Positions 9,745-19,886 of a DNA stretch of 64,000 nt are shown one piece after another. Both the position numbers and the translations under genes were made by a program. The DNA comes from Serratia fonticola. Its GTDB lineage: Bacteria; Pseudomonadota; Gammaproteobacteria; Enterobacterales; Enterobacteriaceae. The stretch covers positions 3,844,001-3,908,000 of the forward strand of contig NZ_CP011254.1 in assembly GCF_001006005.1 (NCBI RefSeq), given 5' to 3'. Under the pieces are notes generated by a model. It worked only from the letters and a program-made list of their open reading frames with translations, was not told where the DNA came from and did no database searches. Every line of letters begins with the position of its first letter. Within the stretch, counting starts at the first letter, position 1.

Positions 9745-10644
9745 ATGCAAAAAAGATTGAAGGCCGTTATCCCAGTAGCAGGTTTGGGCACGCGTATGCT
9801 GCCCGCAACCAAGGCGATCCCTAAAGAAATGCTGCCTGTGGTCGATAAGCCATTGATTCAGTACATCGTGAGCGAATGCGTTGCAGCTGGCATCAAAGAT
9901 ATCGTACTGGTTACGCACTCATCGAAAAACGCGATCGAAAACCACTTTGATACCTCCTTTGAGCTGGAAGCGACGTTGGAAGCTCGGGTAAAACGCCAGT
10001 TGCTTGCTGAAGTACAAAGTATCTGCCCGCCAGATGTAACGGTGATGCAGGTACGTCAAGGGCAAGCCAAAGGGCTGGGTCACGCGGTGTTATGCGCTCA
10101 ACCAATGATTGGGGATAACCCATTTGTGGTGCTGTTGCCGGACGTGTTATTGGATGACTCTACCGCCGATCTGCAGAAAGAAAACCTGGCCAAAATGATC
10201 CAGCGTTTTGAGCAAACCGGCTTTAGCCAGATTATGGTTGAGCCAGTGCCAGAAGAGGACGTTTCCAAATACGGTGTGGTCGATTGCGGCGGCGTGGCGT
10301 TAGCCGCGGGTGCAAGTACGCCAATGACCGCGGTGGTAGAGAAACCTGCGCGGGAAGATGCGCCATCTAACCTGGCAGTGGTAGGGCGTTATGTCCTCTC
10401 AGCCGATATCTGGCCGTTGCTGGAGAAAACGCCTCCGGGAGCAGGCGATGAAATCCAACTGACCGACGCCATTGCCATGCTGATGGAGCAGGAAACGGTA
10501 GAAGCTTTCCATATGAGCGGCAAATCCCACGACTGTGGTGACAAACTGGGCTATATGAAGGCGTTTGTACAGTATGCCCTGCGCCACCCTTCCGAAGGCG
10601 AAAACTTTACCCAGTGGATGAAACAGACCCTGAACAGCAAGTAA
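9745..10644 (+). CDS. galU: UTP-glucose-1-phosphate uridylyltransferase
   Basis: Makes UDP-glucose from UTP and glucose-1-phosphate in the cytoplasm, the precursor for UDP-galactose through galE. The 299-aa protein has the intact nucleotidyltransferase signature [19 protein letters not shown], the LLPDVLLDD metal-binding region, the FVEKP-like VVEKPAR and [15 protein letters not shown] rather than GMR in the signature, and GAGDEIQ rather than GAWGRIQ, mark it as the catalytic GalU type. Start ATG follows GGTGGAAGAAATTT. It is the first gene after the ops element and directly precedes its paralogue galF. Confidence 0.88.
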   Translation: MQKRLKAVIPVAGLGTRMLPATKAIPKEMLPVVDKPLIQYIVSECVAAGIKDIVLVTHSSKNAIENHFDTSFELEATLEARVKRQLLAEVQSICPPDVTVMQVRQGQAKGLGHAVLCAQPMIGDNPFVVLLPDVLLDDSTADLQKENLAKMIQRFEQTGFSQIMVEPVPEEDVSKYGVVDCGGVALAAGASTPMTAVVEKPAREDAPSNLAVVGRYVLSADIWPLLEKTPPGAGDEIQLTDAIAMLMEQETVEAFHMSGKSHDCGDKLGYMKAFVQYALRHPSEGENFTQWMKQTLNSK

Positions 10645-10690
10645 TTGCCTGAGCCGGTTAGCACGACCACAAGATTTTAAGAGGAACACC

Positions 10691-11587
10691 ATGTCGAAGA
10701 AGTTGAAAGCCGTCATTCCTGTTGCTGGTCTGGGTATGCGCATGTTGCCTGCGACCAAGGCGATCCCAAAAGAGATGCTGCCGATCGTTGATAAGCCGTT
10801 GATCCAATATATCGTCAACGAATGCGTGGCTGCCGGGATAAAGGAAATCATTCTGGTTACCCACTCCTCCAAGAACGCGATCGAAAACCATTTCGACACG
10901 TCTTATGAGCTTGAGGCGATGCTGGAAGCGCGCGTGAAGCGTCAGCTGCTGGATGAAGTTAAATCCATTACGCCGAAGGGCGTAACCCTGATGCACATCC
11001 GCCAAGGACAACCGAAAGGGTTGGGGCATGCGGTACTTTGTGCCAAACCACTGGTAGGTGATTCACCTTTCGTGGTGGTGCTGCCGGACGTGCTGCTGGA
11101 TGACGCCAAGGCGGATATGCACAAAGACAACCTGGCGCATATGATTGCCCGCTTCGAAGATAACGGGCTGAGCCAGGTGCTGGTGCAGCCTGCAGATGAG
11201 AATGTGCTGCATGATTACTCGGTGGCGGAATGTGAGACCACTACCCTGCAACCAGGGGAAAGTTCACGCATGACTTCGATTATTGAGAAGCCAAGCCGTG
11301 AAGTGAAACTGAAATCCAATTATTCTGCTGTAGGCCGTTATGTGCTCTCTGCCGACATCTGGCCGATTTTGGAAAAAACTCAGCCAGGCGCCTGGGGCCG
11401 AATTCAACTGACTGATGCGATTGCTGACCTGATGAAACAACAGACGGTAGAAGCGATGGAACTGGTGGGAGAATCGTTCAACTGCGGTGAAAAACTAGGC
11501 TATCTGCGAGCCTTTGTTACCTATGGCTTACGCCACCCAACGCAGGGCAAAGCATTCCGTGAATGGGCCGAGAAGCTAAAATTGTAG
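10691..11587 (+). CDS. galF: GalF, GalU-like regulatory paralogue
   Basis: 298-aa paralogue of galU that in E. coli is thought to modulate UDP-glucose pyrophosphorylase rather than catalyse well. It carries the GalF hallmarks [14 protein letters not shown] (threonine of GTR replaced by methionine) and [12 protein letters not shown]. Otherwise it aligns with the preceding galU over its whole length, so the pair is a tandem paralogue. Ribosome site GAGGAACACC precedes the ATG. galF is the classical left boundary of enterobacterial capsule and O-antigen loci. A likely terminator follows. Confidence 0.88.
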   Translation: MSKKLKAVIPVAGLGMRMLPATKAIPKEMLPIVDKPLIQYIVNECVAAGIKEIILVTHSSKNAIENHFDTSYELEAMLEARVKRQLLDEVKSITPKGVTLMHIRQGQPKGLGHAVLCAKPLVGDSPFVVVLPDVLLDDAKADMHKDNLAHMIARFEDNGLSQVLVQPADENVLHDYSVAECETTTLQPGESSRMTSIIEKPSREVKLKSNYSAVGRYVLSADIWPILEKTQPGAWGRIQLTDAIADLMKQQTVEAMELVGESFNCGEKLGYLRAFVTYGLRHPTQGKAFREWAEKLKL

Positions 11588-11900
11588 TAATTTGTACTGA
11601 AAAAGAGCAGAAAAATCTTTATAGTTAGAGGCCTGCGGAAATCTCAGCGGGCCTTTTGGCTTATTCGAGACCGTTCGCACATGAAAACACTCCTGGTGCA
11701 TGCGCCACTCACTACGAGTTTGAGAGGCATCATAGCAAACCCAGGCTCAACGTTTGCTCAATGAGTGCTTTCATGCCTGTATCGCAGGACTGCCGTACAT
11801 AGCGCAAACAAAAAATTTTGCTAAGCCCCCCCCAAGTGGCCACGGTTGGCCAGGTGTTTAGCATTGCAAGTTTACTTACTTTGAAAGTGATGAAAATTCG
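11588..11900. other. Intergenic region galF-wza
   Basis: 313 nt. Holds the terminator at 11629-11657 and a run of eight C at 11826-11833. An antisense open frame (11730-12020) runs into wza and has no recognisable product. A promoter for wza is possible but I cannot place one. Confidence 0.45.
11629..11657 (+). terminator. Likely terminator after galF
   Basis: Arms AGGCCTGC / GCGGGCCT (one G-T pair) with a 10-nt loop, followed by TTT. The T run is short. Because it lies downstream of the ops site, it is a candidate that RfaH must read through to express wza. Confidence 0.6.
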
Positions 11901-13037
11901 ATGGCAAAGAAACAATGGAAGCTGATACCGCTCTTGGTATCGATCAGTGTGATTAGCGGCTGTACTGTCGTTCCGGGCACCCACCTGTCGACCAGTGGGA
12001 AAAACGTTGTCAAGCAGCAAGACAGCGACTTTAATCTCGATAAGTTAGTTGATATCTATCCGATGACACCAAGCTTGGTCGAAAAAATGAGGCCAAAGCC
12101 AGTTATCGCACAAACCAATCCCGCGCTAGAAGTTGAGCTGCAGAACTACGAATATCGTATTGGTGTAGGAGATGTACTGATGGTGACCGTTTGGGATCAC
12201 CCAGAATTGACTACTCCTGCAGGTCAGTACCGTAGTGCGAGCGATACCGGAAACTGGGTTAATTCTGATGGTACAATTTTTTATCCCTACATAGGAAAAG
12301 TGAAAGTCGTAGGGAAAACAATGGCACAAATTCGTACTGAGATTGCAGGTAGATTGGCTCAATACATAGAAAGTCCTCAAGTAGATGTGAGTATCGCTGC
12401 TTTCCGTTCGCAAAAGGTTTATGTCACAGGGGAAGTTGAGAAATCAGGGCAACAGCCAATAACTAATGTGCCACTGACAATTATGGATGCGATAAACTCA
12501 GCTGGAGGACTATCTGAGAATGCTGATTGGCGAAATGTAGTATTAACTCATGATGGTAAAGAGCAACATATATCTCTTCAAGCACTAATGCAGCGTGGTG
12601 ATCTGAATCAAAATAGGCTCCTCCATCCAGGTGATATTCTCTATATTCCTCGGAACGATGATTTAAAAGTATTCGTAATGGGAGAGGTTAAAAAACAAAC
12701 CACTTTGAAAATGGACCGAAGTGGTATGACATTAACTGAAGCATTAGGGAATGCGGAAGGGATGGATCAAAGTTTTGCTGATGCAACTGGCGTATTTGTC
12801 ATTCGACCGCTGCGTGGTACAGAAGGAAATAAGCTAGCGTCTATTTATCAATTAAACGCATCGGATGCAGCTGCGATGGTTATGGGTACTGAATTCCATC
12901 TACAACCCTATGATATTGTATATGTTACTACCGCTCCAATCGTTCGATGGAATCGTGTAATTAGTCAATTAGTACCGACAATTTCTGGTTTTAACGAACT
13001 GACAGAAGGTAGCTTGCGTATAAGAAATTGGCCATAG
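11901..13037 (+). CDS. wza: Wza, outer-membrane capsule export lipoprotein
   Basis: Octameric outer-membrane channel that exports group 1-type capsular polysaccharide together with Wzc. The 378-aa protein has a lipoprotein signal with lipobox ISGC (mature Cys near residue 21), a Poly_export domain ([19 protein letters not shown]), SLBB-type repeats ([15 protein letters not shown] and [15 protein letters not shown]), and a C-terminal segment ending IRNWP. Length equals the usual 379 aa. It begins the wza-wzb-wzc cassette; no wzi is present beside it. Codon use becomes more AT-rich from here onward. Confidence 0.95.
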   Translation: MAKKQWKLIPLLVSISVISGCTVVPGTHLSTSGKNVVKQQDSDFNLDKLVDIYPMTPSLVEKMRPKPVIAQTNPALEVELQNYEYRIGVGDVLMVTVWDHPELTTPAGQYRSASDTGNWVNSDGTIFYPYIGKVKVVGKTMAQIRTEIAGRLAQYIESPQVDVSIAAFRSQKVYVTGEVEKSGQQPITNVPLTIMDAINSAGGLSENADWRNVVLTHDGKEQHISLQALMQRGDLNQNRLLHPGDILYIPRNDDLKVFVMGEVKKQTTLKMDRSGMTLTEALGNAEGMDQSFADATGVFVIRPLRGTEGNKLASIYQLNASDAAAMVMGTEFHLQPYDIVYVTTAPIVRWNRVISQLVPTISGFNELTEGSLRIRNWP

Positions 13038-13046
13038 GAACGCATG

Positions 13047-13481
13047 ATGTTTAAATCGATACTTGTTGTTTGCATCGGAAATATATGTCGTTCCCCAACA
13101 GGGGAACGTTTACTAAAAGAATCCTTGCCTGAGATAAAGATTTCATCAGCTGGATTGGGTGCTTTAGTTGGCCATTCTGCAGATGAATATGCAGCTGAGA
13201 TAGCTGGTGAAAATGATATTTCTTTGGATGGGCATATAGCAAAACAGCTGACTTCAAAGTTATGTAGAGAATATGATCTAATCCTGGTAATGGAGAGGAA
13301 GCATATCGAAGCAGTTTGCAACATTGCACCTGAGTCCAGAGGGAAAATAATGCTTTTTGGACACTGGATTGGAGGGCAAGATATTCCCGATCCATACAAA
13401 AAAAGTAAAGAAGCATTCAGTTTTGTGTTTAAGCAACTTAATGATGCGACTCGTGAATGGGTCAGAGCTTTGAATCGATAA
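13047..13481 (+). CDS. wzb: Wzb, low-molecular-weight protein tyrosine phosphatase
   Basis: Cytoplasmic phosphatase that dephosphorylates the tyrosine-rich tail of Wzc, a cycle needed for high-level capsule assembly. The P-loop CIGNICRS (CX5R) is at the N-terminus and the general-acid aspartate lies in QDIPDPYKK near residue 113. I chose the second of two adjacent ATG codons (13047), which has better spacing from AGGAA. It lies 9 nt after wza and 12 nt before wzc. Confidence 0.95.
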   Translation: MFKSILVVCIGNICRSPTGERLLKESLPEIKISSAGLGALVGHSADEYAAEIAGENDISLDGHIAKQLTSKLCREYDLILVMERKHIEAVCNIAPESRGKIMLFGHWIGGQDIPDPYKKSKEAFSFVFKQLNDATREWVRALNR

Positions 13482-13493
13482 CTAGAGATTGCT

Positions 13494-15638
13494 ATGTCAG
13501 ATAAAAAACGTGAATCTACCTTCCAGCAAGAAAATGAAGGTATCGATATAGGTAGAATTTGGGGCAGCTTGGTCGATCATCGCTGGATGATCTTGGGCAT
13601 GACTGCACTGTTTACAGTTATTGGTACCCTTTATGTACTATTTTCAACCCCGATTTATCGCGCCGATGCTCTAATTCAAGTTGAACAAAACTCTGGAAAC
13701 TCTATTTTAAGTAATTTGTCAGAAATCCTTCCATCAAACCAACCACCTTCAGCGGCAGAAATTGAGCTAATCAAATCTAGAATGGTTCTGGGCAAAACTG
13801 TAGATGACTTGAATTTAGATGTTGTAGTTGAGCAAAAGTTTTTCCCTATTTTTGGCAAAGGGTTTGCAAGAATAGTTGGAAAACCAAAGTCAGAATTAGC
13901 ATTGAGTAGATTTGAAGTTTCTGAAAATGATATAAATCAATATTTTGAAATAAAGTTATTAGATGATTCTCAGTTTTCAATTACAAAAGATGGTGAGGAT
14001 ATAGCCAAAGGTAATGTAGGGCAGCTTCTGAAAAATGAGCATGTTACAGTCCTTATCAGTGACGCAAAATTTGATGATGGCGAAGTTTTTGAAATCAAGA
14101 AGATTTCTAAGTTAGAAGCTATAAATGAGATTCTGAACGATTTAACGGTTACCGATAAAGGAAAGGATACAGGCGTATTGTCACTAAGTTTAACAGGAAG
14201 TGATCCATCAGAAATAAAAAAGATACTGAATTCGATTAGCCAAAATTATCTGCTCCAAAATGTTGAAAGAAAATCTGAAGAGGCAGCTAGAAGTTTAACT
14301 TTCCTTAAAGAACAGTTACCTGAAGTTAGGGGGGCTCTCGATGATGCTGAAACAAAGTTAAACAAATATAGGCAGCAAAATGATTCGGTTGATTTATCTC
14401 TTGAGGCAAAAGCAGCCTTAGAATCTGGTGTTGCATTAGATACTCAACTAAATGAACTTACATTTAAAGAGGCTGAGATATCTAAATTATATACAAAAGA
14501 GCACCCATCCTATAAAGCTTTAATGGAAAAAAGAAAAACCTTAGAAGACGAAAAAGGTAAGCTTAATAAAAAGATCAGTGGATTACCAAAAACCCAGCAA
14601 GAGATTCTTAGGTTGACTCGAGATGTTAATGCTGGGCAAGAAGTTTATATGCAGATGTTAAACAAACAGCAAGAGTTGAGTATAACAAAAGCTAGTACTG
14701 TAGGTAACGTACGAATTGTCGACTCTGCAATCACTCAACCGAAACCAGTTAAACCCAATAAGCCTGTATCTATTCTACTGTTTGCCATGTTAGGTATTAT
14801 ACTAAGTGCTGGCTATGCGATTCTTAAAACAGTTCTCCATAAGGGTGTTGAAAGTGCTGAACAACTTGAGGAGATTGGGATAAATGTTTATGCTAATATT
14901 CCTCTCTCTGAATGGCAGATGAAGGAGGATAAAAAGCTTGTAACTCGATCAAAAACAACAAAATCTAATATGTTGTTAGCAATAGGAAATCCTGCAGATT
15001 TAGCAATCGAAGCGATTAGAAGTCTTAGAACGAGTCTACATTTTGCTATGATGGAAGCTAAAAATAATGTTCTTATGATTTCAGGTGCCAGCCCAGGTAT
15101 AGGTAAATCTTTCGTCAGTACGAATTTGGCTGCAATAATAGCAATGTCAGATAAAAAGGTTTTGGTCATTGATGCTGACATGCGCAAGGGATATTTACAT
15201 AGTATTTTGAATTCAGAACACAACAATGGGTTATCTGAAACGTTAAGTGGCGTTATTTCACATAGCACTGCTATAAAGAAAACCCAGTTGGCTAACCTTG
15301 ACTTTATACCTAGAGGTATGATTCCTCCTAATCCGTCTGAGCTATTGATGAATAAGAGTTTCTCAGATCTTCTCGATTGGGCAAGCAAGAATTATGATTT
15401 TGTTGTTGTTGACACCCCCCCTATTTTGGCAGTAACTGATGCTGCAGTTATAGGACGCCATGTTGGGACTACACTCTTAGTTGCAAGATTTGGAGTGAAT
15501 ACTATCAAAGAGATAGAAGTTGGAATCCGGCGTTTTGAACAAAATGGAATTGATGTTAGAGGTGTAATTATAAATGCTATAGTTAAAAAAGCCTCTACGA
15601 GTTATGCTTACGGCAATTATGTGTATTCTTATAAATAA
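13494..15638 (+). CDS. wzc: Wzc, polysaccharide co-polymerase and BY-kinase
   Basis: Inner-membrane bacterial tyrosine kinase controlling polymerisation and export of capsule through Wza. The 714-aa protein has an N-terminal Wzz domain with a first membrane segment near residues 30-50, a long periplasmic coiled region, a second membrane segment near 420-445 after the PxxP stretch ITQPKPVKPNKPVSI, and a cytoplasmic kinase: Walker A ISGASPGIGKS, A' VLVIDADMRKG and B FVVVDTPPIL. The tail YAYGNYVYSYK carries the tyrosine cluster expected for autophosphorylation. Length is typical. Confidence 0.95.
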   Translation: MSDKKRESTFQQENEGIDIGRIWGSLVDHRWMILGMTALFTVIGTLYVLFSTPIYRADALIQVEQNSGNSILSNLSEILPSNQPPSAAEIELIKSRMVLGKTVDDLNLDVVVEQKFFPIFGKGFARIVGKPKSELALSRFEVSENDINQYFEIKLLDDSQFSITKDGEDIAKGNVGQLLKNEHVTVLISDAKFDDGEVFEIKKISKLEAINEILNDLTVTDKGKDTGVLSLSLTGSDPSEIKKILNSISQNYLLQNVERKSEEAARSLTFLKEQLPEVRGALDDAETKLNKYRQQNDSVDLSLEAKAALESGVALDTQLNELTFKEAEISKLYTKEHPSYKALMEKRKTLEDEKGKLNKKISGLPKTQQEILRLTRDVNAGQEVYMQMLNKQQELSITKASTVGNVRIVDSAITQPKPVKPNKPVSILLFAMLGIILSAGYAILKTVLHKGVESAEQLEEIGINVYANIPLSEWQMKEDKKLVTRSKTTKSNMLLAIGNPADLAIEAIRSLRTSLHFAMMEAKNNVLMISGASPGIGKSFVSTNLAAIIAMSDKKVLVIDADMRKGYLHSILNSEHNNGLSETLSGVISHSTAIKKTQLANLDFIPRGMIPPNPSELLMNKSFSDLLDWASKNYDFVVVDTPPILAVTDAAVIGRHVGTTLLVARFGVNTIKEIEVGIRRFEQNGIDVRGVIINAIVKKASTSYAYGNYVYSYK

Positions 15639-15699
15639 CTTTTAAACAGATAGATGCTGTTTATTTCAGCATCTATACTTTATCATGGTAGTCCCTAAC

Positions 15700-16842
15700 A
15701 TGAATGTTGTAACAATATTCGAACGCGCGGAAAATGTACATCTCAATAAAGATGTTGGGCAAATATTGTATTATATCAGTAAAAACAAAAAATATAATGC
15801 AGAGCTATGGAGTTTTTGTGAAATAAGCAATTCATTACCTGGTGTGAAAATTAGAAGAATAGAGACAGTTTGGAAAAGGTATAAGTTAAATTTCAAGCTA
15901 TTGCTATTGCTTGTGCAACAAGCGAAGAATATTGAATTGCTAAATTTATATCACGTGAGAGTGTACTCCCTTATTTATGCCTACTTTTATAAATTAATCA
16001 ATCCCAAAGGAGTTGTCTTTATAAAAGGGGACTTTGATCTAAATCAGATTAAGAATGAAGGTTTACTTTACAATAAAAAAAATAAAGGGGTGTTTGATTT
16101 TATTAAAAATCATTTAATCAAAAAAGTTGATATTGTAACTTTTGAGCACAAGTATATTGGCCAAGAGTTATTAAGACAAGGAATTAAATCTATATATATT
16201 CCGAATGGCGTTTCGGAAGATTTAAGCAAAGAATTAGACAGATTATCAGCTAAAGCAAGTAATAAGATTACTCCGTTAAATGTGCTAGTTGTAGGGAGAA
16301 TTGGAAGTTATCAAAAGAACACAGAGGAAGCATTAGATATTCTTTTGAAGTTGCACGCGAAAAATCATGAATTTTACGCAAATATTGTTGGACCAATTGA
16401 CTCAGGGTTTAAAAATGTTATCGATAAACTTTATTATGATAACCCTAGTGTTAGTGGAAAAATTAATTTTATCGGAGAAATATCCGATCTGAAAGTATTG
16501 GCTCGTTATTACAATGAAGCAGATATATTTTTGCTAACATCAAGATTCGAAGGCTACCCATTATCTGTAGTAGAAGCTGGCTATGCATGCTGCATACCAG
16601 TTGTTAGCCAAAATTCGGGAGCCGATGATCTTATAGAAAACTATACTACAGGGTACATATATAAAGATACCGACGATGCAGTTGAATTTATTATTAGTCT
16701 TATAACTGACATTAAAAAAATAAATATTGATAAAATTAAGATTAGAATAAGAAATAATATTATTGAAAACAATGATTGGGAAAAGAATATCTCTTTTTTA
16801 CTCAATAAAGTCGATGAGATAGTTGAGGAAAGGTGTGAATAA
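15700..16842 (+). CDS. Glycosyltransferase, GT4-like
   Basis: Probable cytoplasmic glycosyltransferase adding one sugar of the Wzx/Wzy repeat unit. The C-terminal half shows a Glyco_transf_1 domain: LNVLVVGRIGSYQKNTEEAL, INFIGEISD and the EX7E-type motif SRFEGYPLSVVEAGYACCIPVVS. The N-terminal half is divergent. Start is uncertain between 15685 and 15700; I prefer 15700 (MNVVTIF), with a weak GGTAG upstream. Strongly AT-rich like the next five genes, typical of transferred serotype-specific DNA. Donor and acceptor cannot be read from sequence. Confidence 0.85.
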   Translation: MNVVTIFERAENVHLNKDVGQILYYISKNKKYNAELWSFCEISNSLPGVKIRRIETVWKRYKLNFKLLLLLVQQAKNIELLNLYHVRVYSLIYAYFYKLINPKGVVFIKGDFDLNQIKNEGLLYNKKNKGVFDFIKNHLIKKVDIVTFEHKYIGQELLRQGIKSIYIPNGVSEDLSKELDRLSAKASNKITPLNVLVVGRIGSYQKNTEEALDILLKLHAKNHEFYANIVGPIDSGFKNVIDKLYYDNPSVSGKINFIGEISDLKVLARYYNEADIFLLTSRFEGYPLSVVEAGYACCIPVVSQNSGADDLIENYTTGYIYKDTDDAVEFIISLITDIKKINIDKIKIRIRNNIIENNDWEKNISFLLNKVDEIVEERCE

Positions 16843-18121
16843 AAAAATTGTGGGTAGTGCTGCCGCATATGCTTTAAGTAATATTACAGTACAGGTATTT
16901 AATTTTATTTCCACACTACTTTTGATGCGTCTGCTCTCACTTGAGATATTTGGTAGTGTTGGTGTCCTTACAGAAATATTCGCATTGTTCATGGTGATTG
17001 GCGAATCAGGGGTACGCAATTTTATCATTAATAAATTAAGAGAAAAATCAGAACCGTTCTCAAACATCAAGTTCTCGTTTCAGTTTCAACTATACAATGC
17101 TATAACACTCGCAGTAATATTTTATATAATTTTCATTTTCGTTTTGAAGGATGTAAATTATCTTGATCTACTTATAACACTATTTTTTTCTGCCGTTTAT
17201 ATTTTGACAGTACCTGCTCAAGCAACTTTTCTTTTTAAAGGAAAGAAAAATGAAATGATACTAAAGGATATGTTGACGGCAGGACTAAGGCTGTTATTTA
17301 TTTTAATTACATTCTATCTAAATTTAAAAGTTAACATACATGAAGTAATGATGCTTTGGTTAATTCCTGTTGCCATCAGTAGCATTTACTTGAATAGAAT
17401 GTGGCGAACCGCGGAAGGAAGTATCGGTGATCTACCCAGTCGAGTAAGTTCTTCGACATATATTGAAAATGCAGTTCTTCTAATACCATTTTTATCAATA
17501 TCAATAGTTAATGGTATATATAATCGAGTTGGAGTTTTTGTTTTACAATATTTTGGTTCGGTAAGTGAGGCTGGTTTATATATCGGAGCTGCAAAATTTG
17601 TATTGCCTTGTGTCTTTATATTGTTTGCATTTTCCAACTCATTAACTCAGACTTTTTCTAGTGATAAACTGCCTTTATTTAATTGGAAGTTTGCTTTACT
17701 ATGTATTTCACCAGCATTTTTTATCTATATATGTCTCAATTTTATCGTTCCGATTATATTTACTAATTTCTTTTTCGGGAAATATGATGGTTCGATAAGT
17801 ATACTAAGAATTTTATCATTATATGTTCTTATTGTATTTTCTTATGGTTTGTTTTCAAGTTATCTGATTGTCAACGGACATCAGAAGAAAATATTAAAAG
17901 TAAACATATGTTCATTAATAATGATTGTGTTTTTATCATTATACTTGGTACCTAGATTTAGTGCATTGGGATTGGCGTATGCCTTTATTTCGGTGGAAAT
18001 ATGTATTGCGCTATTCTATTTTATTACGATAGCCAAGATGGGGTTAAAACCCACATTGTTTTTCATTTTTCCGTCACTTTATGCACTTGTTTATTGTGCG
18101 GTCAGTATTTATCCAAGTTAG
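16835..18121 (+). CDS. wzx: Wzx-type polysaccharide flippase
   Basis: Integral membrane protein of the MATE/PST superfamily expected to flip the lipid-linked repeat unit to the periplasmic face. About 428 aa with twelve or more membrane segments; the opening KKIVGSAAAYALSNITVQVFNFISTLLLMR with RLLSLEIFGSVG is typical of Polysacc_synt (RfbX/Wzx). I use GTG at 16835 because GAGGAAAGG stands immediately upstream; a TTG at 16823 is also possible. It overlaps the end of the preceding gene by 8 nt, indicating translational coupling. Family assignment is firm, substrate unknown. Confidence 0.82.
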   Translation: MNKKIVGSAAAYALSNITVQVFNFISTLLLMRLLSLEIFGSVGVLTEIFALFMVIGESGVRNFIINKLREKSEPFSNIKFSFQFQLYNAITLAVIFYIIFIFVLKDVNYLDLLITLFFSAVYILTVPAQATFLFKGKKNEMILKDMLTAGLRLLFILITFYLNLKVNIHEVMMLWLIPVAISSIYLNRMWRTAEGSIGDLPSRVSSSTYIENAVLLIPFLSISIVNGIYNRVGVFVLQYFGSVSEAGLYIGAAKFVLPCVFILFAFSNSLTQTFSSDKLPLFNWKFALLCISPAFFIYICLNFIVPIIFTNFFFGKYDGSISILRILSLYVLIVFSYGLFSSYLIVNGHQKKILKVNICSLIMIVFLSLYLVPRFSALGLAYAFISVEICIALFYFITIAKMGLKPTLFFIFPSLYALVYCAVSIYPS

Positions 18122-18130
18122 AGGAAGGGG

Positions 18131-19099
18131 ATGGAAGTGGATAAAAATAACATATGCGCATTAATAGTCACATATGGTACAAGACTTGACCTTATTGATA
18201 AGGTTATCCAATCATTAATGATGGAAGATGTTAAAGGGATTATTGTTGTCAGTAATGGTCAGGATACAGTATCTAGGACCTCTCTATTAAAGATATGTAA
18301 CGACGAAAGAATAAATGTTATTTTAAATGATGAAAATATAGGTTCTGCAGGTGGATACTGTCAAGGATTGAAGTTTTTCTTGGAAAATAGGAAGGAAGAT
18401 TTTGTAATATTATTGGATGACGATAACGTTATATCTCGAAATGGATTAATGAAAATAGCAGATCAGTATAATGAAAATAAAAACTCAAAAATTGTTATTT
18501 GTGCCAATAGAAAAGATCGCAATATTCAGCAATGTTCCTTAGACAAAAAAGAAAATATTTTATATTTGAATGATAGTTTTCTTGGATATAATTTTTTGTC
18601 CTATTTTAAAAAGGAAAAATCAGATAGTGAGGACTATATTTATTCCGACATTGTACCTTATGGAGGCATGGTTTTAGATCGAGCAATAATTGAAGATGTC
18701 GGTTTGCCTGATAAAGACTTGTTCTTATATTCTGATGATTATGAGTATTCACTTAGGATCAGAAATAAAGGATACATGATAACTATTCTAAAAAGTGTTT
18801 CAGTAACAGATATTGACCAGTCTTGGCACGTGAATAGAAATGGTTCTGCAATTATAGATCCCGAATCGAGTGAAATGAGAGTATATTACACAGTTAGAAA
18901 TGGTGTCATAACTGACATTCGTTATAAGAAGAAAACACTACTTTTTTATATAAATATGATTTTCTTTATCTTAATTCAAATTCTTAAAGATATACGAGTA
19001 GGTAAACTAAATTTCATAAATCCTCGAAATTGGTCTGTTTTCATTAGGGCTTTCGCTGATGCTAAAAAAAATAAATTAGGGATGGTTAAGTTCTTATGA
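18131..19099 (+). CDS. Glycosyltransferase family 2, galactofuranosyl/rhamnosyl-transferase-like
   Basis: 322-aa GT2 enzyme. Visible motifs are ICALIVTYGTR, VSNGQDT, NDENIGSAGGYCQGL (donor-binding loop), the catalytic LLDDDNV and the acceptor-region DLFLYSDDYEYSLRIRNKGY. NxGxAGG with DDD and the SDDYEY box resemble GlfT-type galactofuranosyl transferases and related rhamnosyl transferases. No UDP-galactopyranose mutase gene is in the window, which argues a little against a galactofuranose donor. Start ATG is preceded by GAGGAAGGGG; the stop overlaps the next gene by 4 nt. Confidence 0.85.
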   Translation: MEVDKNNICALIVTYGTRLDLIDKVIQSLMMEDVKGIIVVSNGQDTVSRTSLLKICNDERINVILNDENIGSAGGYCQGLKFFLENRKEDFVILLDDDNVISRNGLMKIADQYNENKNSKIVICANRKDRNIQQCSLDKKENILYLNDSFLGYNFLSYFKKEKSDSEDYIYSDIVPYGGMVLDRAIIEDVGLPDKDLFLYSDDYEYSLRIRNKGYMITILKSVSVTDIDQSWHVNRNGSAIIDPESSEMRVYYTVRNGVITDIRYKKKTLLFYINMIFFILIQILKDIRVGKLNFINPRNWSVFIRAFADAKKNKLGMVKFL

Positions 19100-19884
19100 T
19101 TTTAAGTGTAGTAATACCTTGTTTCAATCGCGAGGCATCCATCAGGGATGCTGTAAAATCTGTATTATCTCAATCAGAAGTAAATATTAGTATTGAGGTA
19201 ATTGTTGTTGATGACGGTTCTACTGATAAAAGTTTGGAAATGATATCAGATTTGGATATAAAGATATTGTCCACAGGAGGACGAAAAGGTGCTTGTGCAG
19301 CTAGAAATATTGGTATAGCAAGTGCTAAAGGTAATTGGATTGCATTTAATGATAGCGATGATTTCTGGAGAGCGGATAAAGTTGAAAAAATTTTTTCACA
19401 ATTCGCAAACAAAATTAATGACGTTGAATATATAGTTCACTCATTTGCTCGGGGTGTTAACAGCTATTTTACAATCCATGGAAATCTCAATGGAGGCTGT
19501 CAGTATTTAGAAAAGGCACCTACATTATCTAAATTATTGAAAAAAAACTTTGTTAGTACACAGTGTTTGTTAGTGCGGAAAGATGCATTAATTTCTATTG
19601 GATTGTTTGATGAGAATTTACCAAGATTTCAGGATTGGGAAGTAGCAATTAGGCTTGCAGAAAAGTACAGAGGTTATTACATTGATGATATGCTTTCTAT
19701 TTGCATTGAAAGTCATGGCTCGATCTCAACTGGTTTTGATAAAGGAATATTTTCTAGAGAGTATATATTAGAAAAGCATTATTCAAATTATAAAGCTAAC
19801 TTTGTTGCTATGATTAAATTTCGCTTTGATTTACTCATAAGGAAACTTGTCCTATCTTTACGACAAGGATCGAAGGTAAAGTAA
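19096..19884 (+). CDS. Glycosyltransferase family 2
   Basis: 262-aa GT-A fold glycosyltransferase. Motifs LSVVIPCFNREASIRDAVKSVL, VIVVDDGSTDKSLEM, RNIGIASAKGNWIAFNDSDDFW and LPRFQDWEVAIRLAEKY are the usual GT2 landmarks, including the DXD-like NDSDD and the catalytic-region Q-D-W. Overlap of 4 nt with the preceding gene (ATGA) and a 2-nt gap to wzy show tight coupling. It adds a sugar to the growing repeat unit; identity of the linkage is unknown. Confidence 0.88.
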   Translation: MILSVVIPCFNREASIRDAVKSVLSQSEVNISIEVIVVDDGSTDKSLEMISDLDIKILSTGGRKGACAARNIGIASAKGNWIAFNDSDDFWRADKVEKIFSQFANKINDVEYIVHSFARGVNSYFTIHGNLNGGCQYLEKAPTLSKLLKKNFVSTQCLLVRKDALISIGLFDENLPRFQDWEVAIRLAEKYRGYYIDDMLSICIESHGSISTGFDKGIFSREYILEKHYSNYKANFVAMIKFRFDLLIRKLVLSLRQGSKVK

Positions 19885-19886
19885 TA

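Noticed and set aside
11730..12020. 96-codon antisense frame overlapping the start of wza
   Set aside because: Considered as an insertion-sequence remnant, but no transposase motif or terminal repeats could be seen.
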